Origin: an uncultured Clostridia bacterium
Lineage (GTDB): Bacteria > Bacillota > Clostridia > Christensenellales > Aristaeellaceae
Reading direction: 5' to 3'
Assembly (NCBI GenBank): GCA_946538975.1
Contig: CAMNHF010000015.1
Span: 1 to 33,704, forward strand
DNA: 33,704 nucleotides
In this document: positions 7,250 to 14,948 of the stretch, piece by piece
Numbering within the stretch: position 1 is the stretch's first letter
How the letters are laid out: every line of letters starts with the position of its first letter
Notes under the pieces: model-generated
Told to the model about the DNA's origin: nothing
Seen by the model: only the letters and a program-made list of their open reading frames with translations
Database searches by the model: none
Position numbers and translations under genes: made by a program

Positions 7250-8461
7250 ATGTTCCGGACGTGTCCGATCGGGCGGACGGTCTTTGGCGGCGGCGGGAAC
7301 CGGCTGATCTGCGGCGACGCCCTGCAGGGGGCGTGGGCGGCGGAATACGAGGGCCGGGCCCGCGCGGTGATGTGCGATCCGCCGTTTTTCACGAAGGCCT
7401 CCTATGCGTTGCGGCGGCCCTTCGGCGAGGACGGCTGGCGCTGCGGCAAGCCGGTCTGCACGGCCACCGCCTACGACGACCGCATGTCCGCCGAAGCATA
7501 CGGCGATTTCCTCCGCGCGCTGGCGGAGCAGGCGAAGCGCCTGCTGATGCCGGGCGGCCTGTTTTGCCTGCATCTGGACTGGCGGGCCAGCGCCCGCGCG
7601 CGCCTCATCTGTGATGAGGTGTTCGGCGAGCGGCAGTTCGTCAACGAGATCATCTGGGCCTACGAGAGCGGCGGCCGCACCCAGCGGCACTTCCCGCGCA
7701 AGCATGACACGATCCTGCTCTATGCCGCCAGCCTGCCCTTCCGCTTCTCGCTGGAGAAGGCGCCGATGTCCGCGCCGCGCGGGCGGAAGAGCCACTTGAA
7801 GCGCGGCGTGGACGAGGACGGCCGCGCCTACGGCAGCATCCGCAGCGGCGGCCGGGAGTACCGCTATTACGACGACGAGCCGGCCTTCCCCACCGACGTG
7901 TGGACGGACATCAGCCACCTGCAGCAGCTGGATCCGGAGCGCACCGGCTATCCGACGCAGAAGCCGCAGGCCCTGCTGGAGCGCCTGCTGCGCCCCATCG
8001 CGGAGCCGGGCGATCTGGTGATCGACCTGTGCTGCGGCAGCGGCACCGCCTCGGCCGTGGCGAGCCTGCTGGGCTGCCGCTTCACGGCGGTGGACAGCGC
8101 GGTCAGCGCCATCAGCGTGACGCAGCACCGCCTGCGGGCGCAGAACCTGACGGTGGATGCCCCGTGCGAGCAGGAAGGCGCGGCGCTCAGCGGCACCTGC
8201 GCGGGGGGCGTGGTGACCCTCTCCGGCTTCCGCTCGCCCCGCTTTCCGGACGGCGCGCCGCTGGACGCCCTGGAGAGCTGGACGGTGGGCACGCTGGAGG
8301 AGGGCGTGCTGCGGGCCAAGGAGACCTTCCTCCGCACACCGCAGAACCCCGCCCTGCCGCAGCTGGCCTTCCTGCAGCCCTCCGCCGGGCCGGTGGGCGT
8401 CCTGTGCGTGGATGCCCTGGGCGGGCGGCACGGCTTCGTGTGGGAGGACACGGAGACATGA
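7250..8461 (+). CDS. Orphan site-specific DNA methyltransferase (beta-class N6-adenine/N4-cytosine type)
   Basis: The 403-residue protein has the catalytic motif IV D43-P-P-F early, a middle segment that probably carries target recognition (about 110-220), TQKPQALLERLLRP, and the S-adenosylmethionine motif I DLCCGSGTA near 259-267. Motif IV before motif I is the beta-class order, as in Mod-type and many orphan methyltransferases. About 100 residues follow motif I, ending GGRHGFVWED; I do not recognise this tail. No restriction endonuclase gene is adjacent, so it is either solitary or a remnant partner. The start at 7250 has GAGGAGGG about 6 nt upstream. A shared terminator follows immediately after the stop. 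Confidence 0.85.
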   Translation: MFRTCPIGRTVFGGGGNRLICGDALQGAWAAEYEGRARAVMCDPPFFTKASYALRRPFGEDGWRCGKPVCTATAYDDRMSAEAYGDFLRALAEQAKRLLMPGGLFCLHLDWRASARARLICDEVFGERQFVNEIIWAYESGGRTQRHFPRKHDTILLYAASLPFRFSLEKAPMSAPRGRKSHLKRGVDEDGRAYGSIRSGGREYRYYDDEPAFPTDVWTDISHLQQLDPERTGYPTQKPQALLERLLRPIAEPGDLVIDLCCGSGTASAVASLLGCRFTAVDSAVSAISVTQHRLRAQNLTVDAPCEQEGAALSGTCAGGVVTLSGFRSPRFPDGAPLDALESWTVGTLEEGVLRAKETFLRTPQNPALPQLAFLQPSAGPVGVLCVDALGGRHGFVWEDTET

Positions 8462-8462
8462 A

Positions 8463-8509
8463 AAGGCCCCTCTCCCCCGCAGCGGGGAGGAGAGGAGCCG
8501 GAGGGCCTT
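8463..8509. terminator. Bidirectional terminator between the methyltransferase and the response regulator
   Basis: Outer arms AAGGCCC (8463-8469) and GGGCCTT (8503-8509) enclose an inner CTCCCCC/CGGGGAG hairpin. It begins right after the methyltransferase stop and overlaps the stop codon of the convergent response-regulator gene. T runs are short, so efficiency is uncertain. Confidence 0.55.
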
Positions 8510-9152
8510 ACGCCGCCTTCAGCCGGTATCCGTAACGGTACACTGTCTCGATGCTGTCGGCCCCGAGCTTCCGGCGCAGGCGCTGCACATGCACGTCTAC
8601 CGTGCGGGTGATGCCCATGCTCTGGAAGCCCCAGGCGCGCCGCAGCAGATCTTCCCGGGAGACCGCCGCGTTGGGCGACTCCATCAGCACGCGCAGCAGC
8701 TCGAATTCCTGCCCGGTCAGGTTCATCTCGCGGCCTCTGAGCAGCACGCGGTGGGTGCCGGTGTCCATGCTCAGCGCGCCGCAGACCAGCATACTGCTGA
8801 CCCGCCGGAGCAGCTCCTCCACAGCGCCCGCCAGCTTCTCCGCGTCAAAGGGGCTGATCAGCACCTCGCAGCCAATGGGATACATCGCCCGAAGATGGTC
8901 GGCGTTCCCCGGATCCGACGCGATGAAAAGCACCGGCAAACCCTTCTCCTCCAGCGCCTTGAGCAGATCGCAGCTCTCCGCCCAGGGCAGCCGCGTATTC
9001 ATCACCGCGGTCAGCGGGCCGCCGCGCTCGATGCGCTCCCGGCCCTCCGCGGCGTTCCCCGCGGCGACGCAGCTGTAGCCGGCCCTCTCCAGGGCACGGC
9101 ACATGCGTCCGCGCAGCAAATTGTCCGGTTCCAGAATCAGCAGTTTTGCCAT
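8508..9152 (-). CDS. OmpR/PhoB-type response regulator with a degenerate receiver domain
   Basis: A 214-residue two-domain regulator: receiver-like domain (about 1-117) and winged-helix DNA-binding domain (about 120-214, with [35 protein letters not shown] and [10 protein letters not shown]). The receiver has lost its phosphorylation site: the acceptor aspartate is Asn52 (VMNTRLP), the conserved Thr/Ser is Ala78 (FIAS), the conserved Lys before PF is Ser100 (ISPFD), and the acidic pair is reduced to EPD. It should therefore act without phosphotransfer, like other atypical response regulators. No histidine kinase gene is adjacent. The second of two tandem ATGs (9152) is preferred because it is 7 nt from GAGG; 9155 would add one residue. 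Confidence 0.88.
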   Translation of the reverse strand: MAKLLILEPDNLLRGRMCRALERAGYSCVAAGNAAEGRERIERGGPLTAVMNTRLPWAESCDLLKALEEKGLPVLFIASDPGNADHLRAMYPIGCEVLISPFDAEKLAGAVEELLRRVSSMLVCGALSMDTGTHRVLLRGREMNLTGQEFELLRVLMESPNAAVSREDLLRRAWGFQSMGITRTVDVHVQRLRRKLGADSIETVYRYGYRLKAA

Positions 9153-9276
9153 CATATCACCTCTTCAGCCCGGCTGGGTTTCGCGGCGCCGCGGTCAGCC
9201 TCACCGCGGTTCCTGCCTATCAGACGAAAAACAAACCGGTTTTCATTCATCCGCCGCCGAATTTTGCCGGCGCGGA

Positions 9277-9293
9277 AGATGAGAATCGGATGA
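9277..9293. repeat. 17-bp motif shared with 25514-25530 (copy 1)
   Basis: AGATGAGAATCGGATGA occurs here and again, identically, at 25514-25530. Here it lies in the 9153-9328 gap between the divergent response-regulator and rph-rdgB genes, 36 nt before the rph ATG. The same gap has a 10-bp palindrome AAACCGGTTT at about 9233-9242. Confidence 0.6.
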
Positions 9294-9328
9294 GAAATTG
9301 CGCGCAGCGCGAAAGAAGGAGCTTTTTC

Positions 9329-10648
9329 ATGAGAGAAGACCGCCCCGCGGACGCCCCGCGTCCCGTCACCATCACCCCGGACTTTGTCCGCACCGCCGAC
9401 GGCAGCTGCCTGATCGCCACCGGCGGCACCCGCGTCATCTGCACGGCCTCCGTGGAGGAGAACGTGCCCGCCTGGATGCGCGGCAAGGGCAAGGGCTGGA
9501 TCACCGCGGAATACGCGATGCTGCCCGCGTCCACCGGCAGCCGCAAGCGCCGCGACGGCGCGCAGAAGGACGGCCGCAGCGTGGAGATTCAGCGGCTGAT
9601 CGGGCGCTCCCTGCGGCAGGCCGTGGACCTGAAGGCCCTGGGCGAGCGGCAGATCACCCTGGACTGCGACGTGCTGGAGGCCGACGGCGGCACCCGCACC
9701 GCCTCCATCACCGGGGCCATGGTCGCCCTCACCTGCGCCATCGACAAGCTGGTGCGCGCGGGAAAGCTGCCGGCCTCGCCCATCCGCCACCAGGTCGCCG
9801 CCATCAGCTGCGGCATCGTGGGGGAGGAGCCGCTGCTGGATCTGTGCTATCAGGAGGACAGCCGCGCCCAGGTGGACATGAACGTGGTGATGAACGAGGA
9901 GGGCGCCTTCATCGAGCTGCAGGGCACCGGCGAGGGCCGTGCCTTCACCTCCGCCGAGCTGGCGACGCTGACCGCCTGGGCGGCGCGGGGCATTGAGCGG
10001 CTGATGGCCGCCCAGCGCGAGGCCCTGGGCGAGCGGGCCCGCCACCTGTGCGCAAAGCCCGTGCTGGTCGCCGCCACCGGCAACGCCCACAAGCTGGCCG
10101 AGCTGCAGCGGCTCTTCGCGGACTTCTACACCGTGGTGCCCATGCAGGCCGTGGGCTTTGACGCCGACATCACGGAGGACGCGGACACCTTCGCGGGCAA
10201 CGCGCTGATCAAGGCCCGCGCGGTCTGCGAGGCCACCGGCCTGCCCACCGTCGCGGACGACAGCGGCCTCACGGTGGACGCCCTGCACGGCGAGCCGGGC
10301 GTGTACTCCGCGCGCTACTGCGGCCGCCACGGCGACGACGAGGCCAACAACGACCTGCTCCTGCACAAGCTCGAGGGCGTGACCGACCGCGCCGCGGCCT
10401 TCCACTGCGCCATCGCCCTGCAGGCCCCGGGCGAGGAGCCGCTGATCGCGGAGGGCATCTGCCCCGGCGTCATCCTGCACGAGCGCCGCGGCACCGGCGG
10501 CTTCGGCTACGACCCGCTCTTCCTCTATGAGCCCCTCGGGAAGACCTTCGCGGAGGTCACCGCCGAGGAAAAGAACGCCATCAGCCACCGCGCCCGCGCC
10601 TGCGAGAAGATGGTGGCGCTGCTGCGGGCGAAGACCGGCCGCGGCTGA
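9329..10648 (+). CDS. rph-rdgB: Fusion of RNase PH and RdgB/HAM1-type XTP/dITP pyrophosphatase
   Basis: A 439-residue two-domain enzyme. Residues 1-237 are RNase PH, the phosphate-dependent 3' exoribonuclease that trims tRNA precursors: [43 protein letters not shown] and [20 protein letters not shown] are characteristic. Residues 243-439 are an RdgB-type pyrophosphatase that removes deaminated purine nucleotides: [45 protein letters not shown] and ISHRARA are intact. The linker is only a few residues. The ATG at 9329 has AGAAGGAG about 7 nt upstream; extending the frame further upstream gives no sensible RNase PH sequence. This fusion is known in some Firmicutes, where the two genes are otherwise neighbours. 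Confidence 0.96.
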   Translation: MREDRPADAPRPVTITPDFVRTADGSCLIATGGTRVICTASVEENVPAWMRGKGKGWITAEYAMLPASTGSRKRRDGAQKDGRSVEIQRLIGRSLRQAVDLKALGERQITLDCDVLEADGGTRTASITGAMVALTCAIDKLVRAGKLPASPIRHQVAAISCGIVGEEPLLDLCYQEDSRAQVDMNVVMNEEGAFIELQGTGEGRAFTSAELATLTAWAARGIERLMAAQREALGERARHLCAKPVLVAATGNAHKLAELQRLFADFYTVVPMQAVGFDADITEDADTFAGNALIKARAVCEATGLPTVADDSGLTVDALHGEPGVYSARYCGRHGDDEANNDLLLHKLEGVTDRAAAFHCAIALQAPGEEPLIAEGICPGVILHERRGTGGFGYDPLFLYEPLGKTFAEVTAEEKNAISHRARACEKMVALLRAKTGRG

Positions 10649-10689
10649 GGCAAAGGGCCGCCGGGGGAACAGAGACCTGATTTTTCGCA

Positions 10690-10737
10690 AAATATCCGGC
10701 AAAAGTGGGATTTGCTTCCTGATTTTGCCGGATATTT
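10690..10737. repeat. Perfect 15-bp inverted repeat downstream of rph-rdgB
   Basis: AAATATCCGGCAAAA (10690-10704) and its exact complement (10723-10737) flank an 18-nt loop. The arms are AT-rich and no T run follows, so it is not a classical terminator; it ends 42 nt before the -35 box of the next promoter and could be an operator or an unusual 3' hairpin. The remainder of the 10649-10882 gap holds that promoter and a leader. Confidence 0.6.
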
Positions 10738-10779
10738 GCCGGGAAAATGGGACTGCGAGGGCAGAAGCCGCCCAAAAAT

Positions 10780-10808
10780 TTGACAATGCGGGGAAACGGT
10801 GTTATGAT
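10780..10808 (+). promoter_or_regulatory. Strong sigma-A promoter of the MBL-fold gene
   Basis: Consensus TTGACA (10780-10785), a 17-nt spacer and TATGAT (10803-10808). The start codon lies 75 nt downstream of the -10 box, giving a leader of roughly 65 nt with no structure I can name. Confidence 0.75.
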
Positions 10809-10882
10809 ACACCCAGCGGAGCAATACAAAGGAAGACACAGCGGTTTTCCGGGGAATGCGCCGTCTGGGGGAGGGAAGCTCT

Positions 10883-11761
10883 GTGAAACCGGTTCTTCAG
10901 GTCACCTACTATCTGCACAGCGGCTTTTCCTGTGCCATGGACGGCGTGCTGCTGATCTTCGACTACTGGCTGGGCGAGCATCAGGAGCTGCCGGAGAGCC
11001 GGCGGATCACCCTGGACATGCTGCGGCAGTACAAGGAAATTTATGTTTTCATCACCCACAGCCACCCGGATCACTTCGACCCGGTGGTGTACAGCTGGTG
11101 GCGGGATGACCCGCGCCTGCCCATCACCTACATCGTCAGCGACGAGCTGCCCAAGGGCTCCTGGGGGCGGGCGATGCGGCCCGGGGAGCACTCGGTGCTG
11201 TCGGAGCGGGCGGAGGTCACGGCCTTTGATTCCACGGACCTGGGCGTGTCCTTCCTGGTGACGCTGGACGGCATCCGCATCTTTCACGCGGGCGACCTGA
11301 ACTTCTGGCACTGGCGCGAGGAGAGCACCGCGCAGGAGATCGCCGAGGCCGAGGAGGACTTCCACAATGCCTGCCGCCCCATCGAGCGGGAGGTGCGGGA
11401 GCACGGCGTGTTCGACCTGTGCTTCTTCCCGCTGGATCCCCGGCAGGGCAGCCTGTACGACGCCGGCGCGAACTATTTCGTGATGAGCGTGAAGCCGCGG
11501 CTGCTGGTGCCGATGCATTTCTGGGAGCGGGGCCAGCTGATCAGCGAGTACGTGCGGCATAACCGCAGCCGTTCCACGGAGATGATCGCCCTGACCCATC
11601 CCGGCGACACGATGACGCTGGAGTTCGACGAGGACGGCTTCATGCGGATTGTGCTGCCCTCGGCGCCGCCGGCCCGCCCCGCCCCGCCCGCGGAGACCGA
11701 GCCGGATCCCTTCACGGACAGCGATCTGCCCGTCACCCTGGAGGACGGGGACGAGACCTGA
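10883..11761 (+). CDS. MBL-fold metallohydrolase, UlaG-like
   Basis: A 292-residue metallo-beta-lactamase-fold protein. It has the metal motif H59-S-H61-P-D63-H64 (THSHPDHFDP), a further FHAGDLNFWHW block and a late VPMHFWE histidine. This arrangement resembles UlaG-like and RNase Z-related hydrolases; the substrate cannot be assigned. The last 40 residues are a Pro/Glu/Asp-rich, probably disordered tail (SAPPARPAPPAETEPDPF). The GTG at 10883 is chosen because GGGGGAGGG lies 8 nt upstream and the protein then starts with the first beta strand (KPVLQVTYYLHSG). An in-frame ATG at 10856 has no ribosome site. It has its own strong promoter and terminator, so it is monocistronic. Confidence 0.85.
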   Translation: MKPVLQVTYYLHSGFSCAMDGVLLIFDYWLGEHQELPESRRITLDMLRQYKEIYVFITHSHPDHFDPVVYSWWRDDPRLPITYIVSDELPKGSWGRAMRPGEHSVLSERAEVTAFDSTDLGVSFLVTLDGIRIFHAGDLNFWHWREESTAQEIAEAEEDFHNACRPIEREVREHGVFDLCFFPLDPRQGSLYDAGANYFVMSVKPRLLVPMHFWERGQLISEYVRHNRSRSTEMIALTHPGDTMTLEFDEDGFMRIVLPSAPPARPAPPAETEPDPFTDSDLPVTLEDGDET

Positions 11762-11775
11762 ACTTTTCCCACAAC

Positions 11776-11825
11776 AAAAGCCGCAGACCCGCGTCTGCCT
11801 GTCAGCGCAGCGGGCTGCGGCTTTT
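11776..11825. terminator. Bidirectional Rho-independent terminator
   Basis: Arms AAAAGCCGCAG (11776-11786) and CTGCGGCTTTT (11815-11825) pair perfectly and carry A and T tracts on both sides, so the hairpin can stop the MBL-fold gene on plus and the ribF operon on minus. An inner GCAGAC/GTCTGC stem is also possible. Confidence 0.8.
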
Positions 11826-11851
11826 CGTATGGCTGATGTTCGCGGCAGGGG

Positions 11852-12631
11852 TCACAGGCGGCGGAAAAAGAGGAACTCCGCCGGTTCGCCGGGAATACGC
11901 GGACGCAGCCGCGGGCCGGGGATGACGGCCTCGCCTCCCGCGATGCGCGCCAGGGCGGGCACGGTGCAGCGGCGGGTGCGCAGGATTCCGGCGTAGCAGC
12001 CGTCCGCCGGCAGGGGCTTGCGGCCCGCGGGGCACAGCCGCGGCGCCTCCTCCGGCCCGCCCGTCAGCCTGCCGCGCAGCGACCACGCCCGGCCGAGCAG
12101 GAAGTTCGCCTCGTGGATGCGGCCCTCGTCCAGCAGGGCGCGGATCCTGCTGGAGGAAACCGTGTCCCCCAGCAGGGTGATCTCCGGCACGACCTCCGTG
12201 CGGACGCCGCAGCGCTGTCCCCAGGCCTCCAGCATGGCCGGCGTGCCCTGGCCGAAGCGGCCGAAGGAATAGTTGAAGCCGCAGATCACCGCCCGGGGCC
12301 GGTAGGTTTCCGCCAGCGCGCGCAGGAAGTCCTCCGGCGGCGTCGCGGCCACCGCCCGCGTGAAGCGGTGCACGCAGAGGAAGTCCACGTCGAACTCCGC
12401 CATCAGCCGGGCGCGTTCCGGCAGGCCGGTCAGCCGCTCCGGCGCGCGCTCCGGGCACAGCACGGCGAGGGGATGGGGCTCAAAGGTGCACACGGTCAGC
12501 GGCAGGCCGCCTTCCCGGGCCAGCCGGCGGCCGCGCATCAGCAGCTCCTGGTGGCCCCGGTGGATCCCGTCGAACATGCCCAGCACCAGCACGCAGCTCG
12601 GCATGGCCTGAGGGTTTCGGATCAGCTTCAT
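11852..12631 (-). CDS. ribF: RibF-type FAD synthetase with a shortened, motif-less flavokinase region
   Basis: RibF normally phosphorylates riboflavin to FMN (C-terminal kinase) and adenylylates FMN to FAD (N-terminal nucleotidyltransferase). Here the adenylyltransferase half is intact: LGMFDGIHRGHQELL (17-31), TFEPHP (49-54), CGFNYSFGRFGQGT (117-130) and SSSRIRALL (159-167). The following 80 residues keep the start of the kinase barrel (WSLRGRLTGG, LPADGCYAGIL) but lack the GFPTAN ATP/riboflavin motif and are about 40-50 residues shorter than usual; the total is 259 aa against about 310. FMN formation by this protein is therefore doubtful. The ATG at 12631 has GGGAGA 7 nt upstream; an ATG at 12649 overlaps the truB stop as ATGA and would add six residues. 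Last gene of the operon. Confidence 0.88.
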   Translation of the reverse strand: MKLIRNPQAMPSCVLVLGMFDGIHRGHQELLMRGRRLAREGGLPLTVCTFEPHPLAVLCPERAPERLTGLPERARLMAEFDVDFLCVHRFTRAVAATPPEDFLRALAETYRPRAVICGFNYSFGRFGQGTPAMLEAWGQRCGVRTEVVPEITLLGDTVSSSRIRALLDEGRIHEANFLLGRAWSLRGRLTGGPEEAPRLCPAGRKPLPADGCYAGILRTRRCTVPALARIAGGEAVIPGPRLRPRIPGEPAEFLFFRRL

Positions 12632-12645
12632 GGTGATTCTCCCTG

Positions 12646-13548
12646 TCATTCTTCCGGGGGCAAGACTGCCTGCCAGCGCAGACCGTCCCCGCTGCGCGCC
12701 GCGATGCCGAGAAAGACGTCCCCGCCGAACACCCGCACGGCCCCGCCCTCCGGCAGCGAGGCGGGCAGGCTTTCCGTCAGATTGTGCTTTTCGGGCGCGG
12801 TGCCGCTGGCGGCCAGGCGGACAAAGCCGGGCTTCACCCTTACGGCGGGCAGATGGCCCAGCGGCGCCTCCGGCGGGATCAGCAGGCGCTCCGGCCGGCC
12901 TTCATCGCAGGCCTGCGCCAGCTCCTCCAGCGTGTGGGCCTCCGCAAGAGTGAAGGCCCCCGACCGCGTGCGCAGCAGGAAACGCATATGCGCCGGGCAG
13001 CCGGTCAATTCGCCCAGATCGCGGCAGAGGGAGCGGATGTAGGTGCCGCGGCCGCAGTCCACCCGCAGCAGCAGCCCGTGGTTCGGCCGCTCCTCCAGCA
13101 GAGTGATGCGCTCGATGTGCACCGGCCGCAGCGGCGCCTCCACGTCCTCGCCCCGGCGCGCGCGGTCGTACAGGGGCTTGCCGCCCTGCTTGATGGCGCT
13201 GTAGACGCTGGGGCGCTGCAGGATGTCGCCGGTCAGCCGGGCCGCGGCGCGCGCACATTCGGCAAGCGCGGGGTAATGGCTGCCCTCGGCGATGACCGTC
13301 CCCTGGGCGTCCTCCGTGTCGGTGGCCGTGCCGAAGGCGCACTCGGCCACATAGCTCTTTTCCTTGTCCACCAGATAGTCAAACAGGCGCGTCGCCCGTC
13401 CCACCATCACCGGCAGGACGCCGGCGGCCTCCGGATCCAGCGTGCCCGCGTGGCCGACCCGCTTCTCCCCGGTCAACCGCTTCACCGCGCCGACCACCGC
13501 CGCGGAGGACAGCCCCGGCGGCTTCAGGATGTTGAAAAAACCGTTCAT
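12646..13548 (-). CDS. truB: tRNA pseudouridine-55 synthase
   Basis: TruB converts U55 in the T-loop of tRNAs to pseudouridine. The 300-residue protein opens with the family signature GFFNILKPPGLSS, has KRVGHAGTLDPEAAGVLPV with catalytic Asp38, then RPSVYSAIKQGGKPLYDRAR and RVDCGRGTYIRSLCRDLG, all typical. A C-terminal PUA-like part follows from about 225 (VRVKPGFVRLAASG onward). The start overlaps the nrnA stop in an ATGA, which implies translational coupling, and the stop overlaps a possible ribF start in the same way. Position between nrnA and ribF is the common Firmicutes arrangement. Confidence 0.97.
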   Translation of the reverse strand: MNGFFNILKPPGLSSAAVVGAVKRLTGEKRVGHAGTLDPEAAGVLPVMVGRATRLFDYLVDKEKSYVAECAFGTATDTEDAQGTVIAEGSHYPALAECARAAARLTGDILQRPSVYSAIKQGGKPLYDRARRGEDVEAPLRPVHIERITLLEERPNHGLLLRVDCGRGTYIRSLCRDLGELTGCPAHMRFLLRTRSGAFTLAEAHTLEELAQACDEGRPERLLIPPEAPLGHLPAVRVKPGFVRLAASGTAPEKHNLTESLPASLPEGGAVRVFGGDVFLGIAARSGDGLRWQAVLPPEE

Positions 13549-14543
13549 GCCTGCTCCTGTCTGTCCAGCTCCGCCGCCATCGCCGCGGCCACGCGCCCGA
13601 GGCTCTCCTCCAGAGCGCCCTGCAGGGTGCAGCCGGCCGCCTGGCCATGGCCGCCGCCGCCGAAGGCCCGGGCCACGCCGTCCACGCGGGCGGGCGCCAG
13701 CGCCCGGAGGCTCATGCGGATGCTGGTGGAGGACTCGCGCCCCAGCAGGGACATCTTCGCGCCGGCGGCCTGCAGGCCCATGTTCACGATGGGATCCACA
13801 TGCTCGCTGAGCGCGCCGGTCTCCTGAAAGTCCGCGCGGGTGAGCCGCATCACGGCCAGCTCGCCGCCGTGGGTGTAGCGGAGGCTGGCCAGCGCCCGGG
13901 CGATCAGCAGCTGCTGCGCCATGGGCCGCTCCACAAAGAGCCGGCGGTTCATCGTCTGCAGCGGCAGACCCGCCTCCATCAGCTCCGCCATCACGCGGAA
14001 GGTCTCGGCGTCCGCGGCATAGGAAAAGTTGCCGGTGTCGGTGCTGATGGCGGTGTACAGGCAGCAGGCGATGTCCCGGTCCAGCGGCACGCCCATGAGA
14101 TCCAGCACCTCGCGCACCAGCAGCCCGGCCGCCGGCGCTTTCTCGTCCACGTCGTTGGCCTCGCAGTAGCCGGGATTGCTGCCGTGGTGGTCAATCTGGG
14201 CGGTGCGGCCGCAGCGCTGGCGGATCACGTGGAACCAGTCGGTGCCCTGCGCGTCCTTGCCCATGCGGTAGTCGTCCGAGATGTCCACGGGCAGCAGCAG
14301 GTCGAAGCGCTCGCCCTCCCGGAGACTGTCAAAGCCGCGCACGGCCTCCGCCCCGCTGAGGCTCCGCATGCTGTCCGGCACCTTGTCGGCGCAGAAGACC
14401 TCGACCGTCTTTCCCAGCCGCGTGAGGCCCAGCCGCAGGGCCAGGGCGCTGCCGATGGTGTCGCCGTCGGGATTCACATGGCAGCAGACGGCGGCGCTGC
14501 GGGCCTCGCGGATGCGCTCCGCGACGGCTTCAGGATTCCGCAT
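13545..14543 (-). CDS. nrnA: DHH-family oligoribonuclease / pAp phosphatase (NrnA type)
   Basis: NrnA degrades short oligoribonucleotides left by RNA decay and dephosphorylates 3'-phosphoadenosine 5'-phosphate. The 332-residue protein has DHH-domain motif I H22-x-NPDGD, a VDIS block, the DHH motif in QIDHHGSNPG, TAISTDTGNFSYA, and the DHHA1 motif FGGGGHGQAAGC near the C-terminus. The ATG at 14543 is preferred: GCAGGAGG lies 9 nt upstream, whereas the ATG at 14552 abuts that site. The start lies inside the end of rbfA (14-nt overlap) and the stop overlaps truB, so all three are coupled. Confidence 0.95.
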   Translation of the reverse strand: MRNPEAVAERIREARSAAVCCHVNPDGDTIGSALALRLGLTRLGKTVEVFCADKVPDSMRSLSGAEAVRGFDSLREGERFDLLLPVDISDDYRMGKDAQGTDWFHVIRQRCGRTAQIDHHGSNPGYCEANDVDEKAPAAGLLVREVLDLMGVPLDRDIACCLYTAISTDTGNFSYAADAETFRVMAELMEAGLPLQTMNRRLFVERPMAQQLLIARALASLRYTHGGELAVMRLTRADFQETGALSEHVDPIVNMGLQAAGAKMSLLGRESSTSIRMSLRALAPARVDGVARAFGGGGHGQAAGCTLQGALEESLGRVAAAMAAELDRQEQA

Positions 14544-14910
14544 GGCCGTCATCCTCCTGCGGGAGCTCGGCGGCGCCGACTTCCTTCAGCACCTGCGCGA
14601 TGTGCACGCCGTAGGCGATGTTGCCGTCGCTGTGGAACTGGATCTCCGGCGTGTAGCGCAGCATCAGCCCCTTGCCCAGGGCGCGCCTGATATAGCCCGC
14701 CGCCCCGCGCAGGGCCTCCATCAGGGGCTCGCGGCGCTCGTCCTCCAGCACGCTGACGTAGATTTTGGCCCAGCGCAGATCGCGGGTGACCTCGCAGCGG
14801 GTGATGGCCCAGGTGCCGTCGATGCGGGGATCGTGCAGCTCGCCGCGGATAATCTGATCCACCTCGCGGCGGACTTCCTCGGAGATGCGGTCAATTCTCT
14901 GATAAGGCAT
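14530..14910 (-). CDS. rbfA: 30S ribosome-binding factor A
   Basis: RbfA binds the immature 30S subunit and helps process the 5' end of 16S rRNA. The 126-residue protein has the KH-like fold sequence pattern: RIDRISEEVRREVDQIIRGE, then DPRI, VTRDLRWAKIYVSV, GYIRRALGKGLMLRYTPEIQF and SDGNIAYGVHI. RBS is AAAGGAA about 8 nt before the ATG. In many Firmicutes rbfA follows nusA and infB; here those genes are absent upstream and a Nudix/HAD fusion, rel and recJ take their place, 38 nt away. Confidence 0.95.
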   Translation of the reverse strand: MPYQRIDRISEEVRREVDQIIRGELHDPRIDGTWAITRCEVTRDLRWAKIYVSVLEDERREPLMEALRGAAGYIRRALGKGLMLRYTPEIQFHSDGNIAYGVHIAQVLKEVGAAELPQEDDGHAES

Positions 14911-14948
14911 GGCATTGATTCCTTTCTGGCTTCATGAAAAGCGGCGGC

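Noticed and set aside
8463..8509. The GC-rich palindrome after the methyltransferase as a REP element
   Set aside because: Its position exactly between two convergent stop codons makes a shared terminator the simpler reading.
9152..10786. A 544-codon minus-strand open frame opposite rph-rdgB
   Set aside because: Antisense shadow of a well-supported fusion enzyme; no start signal.
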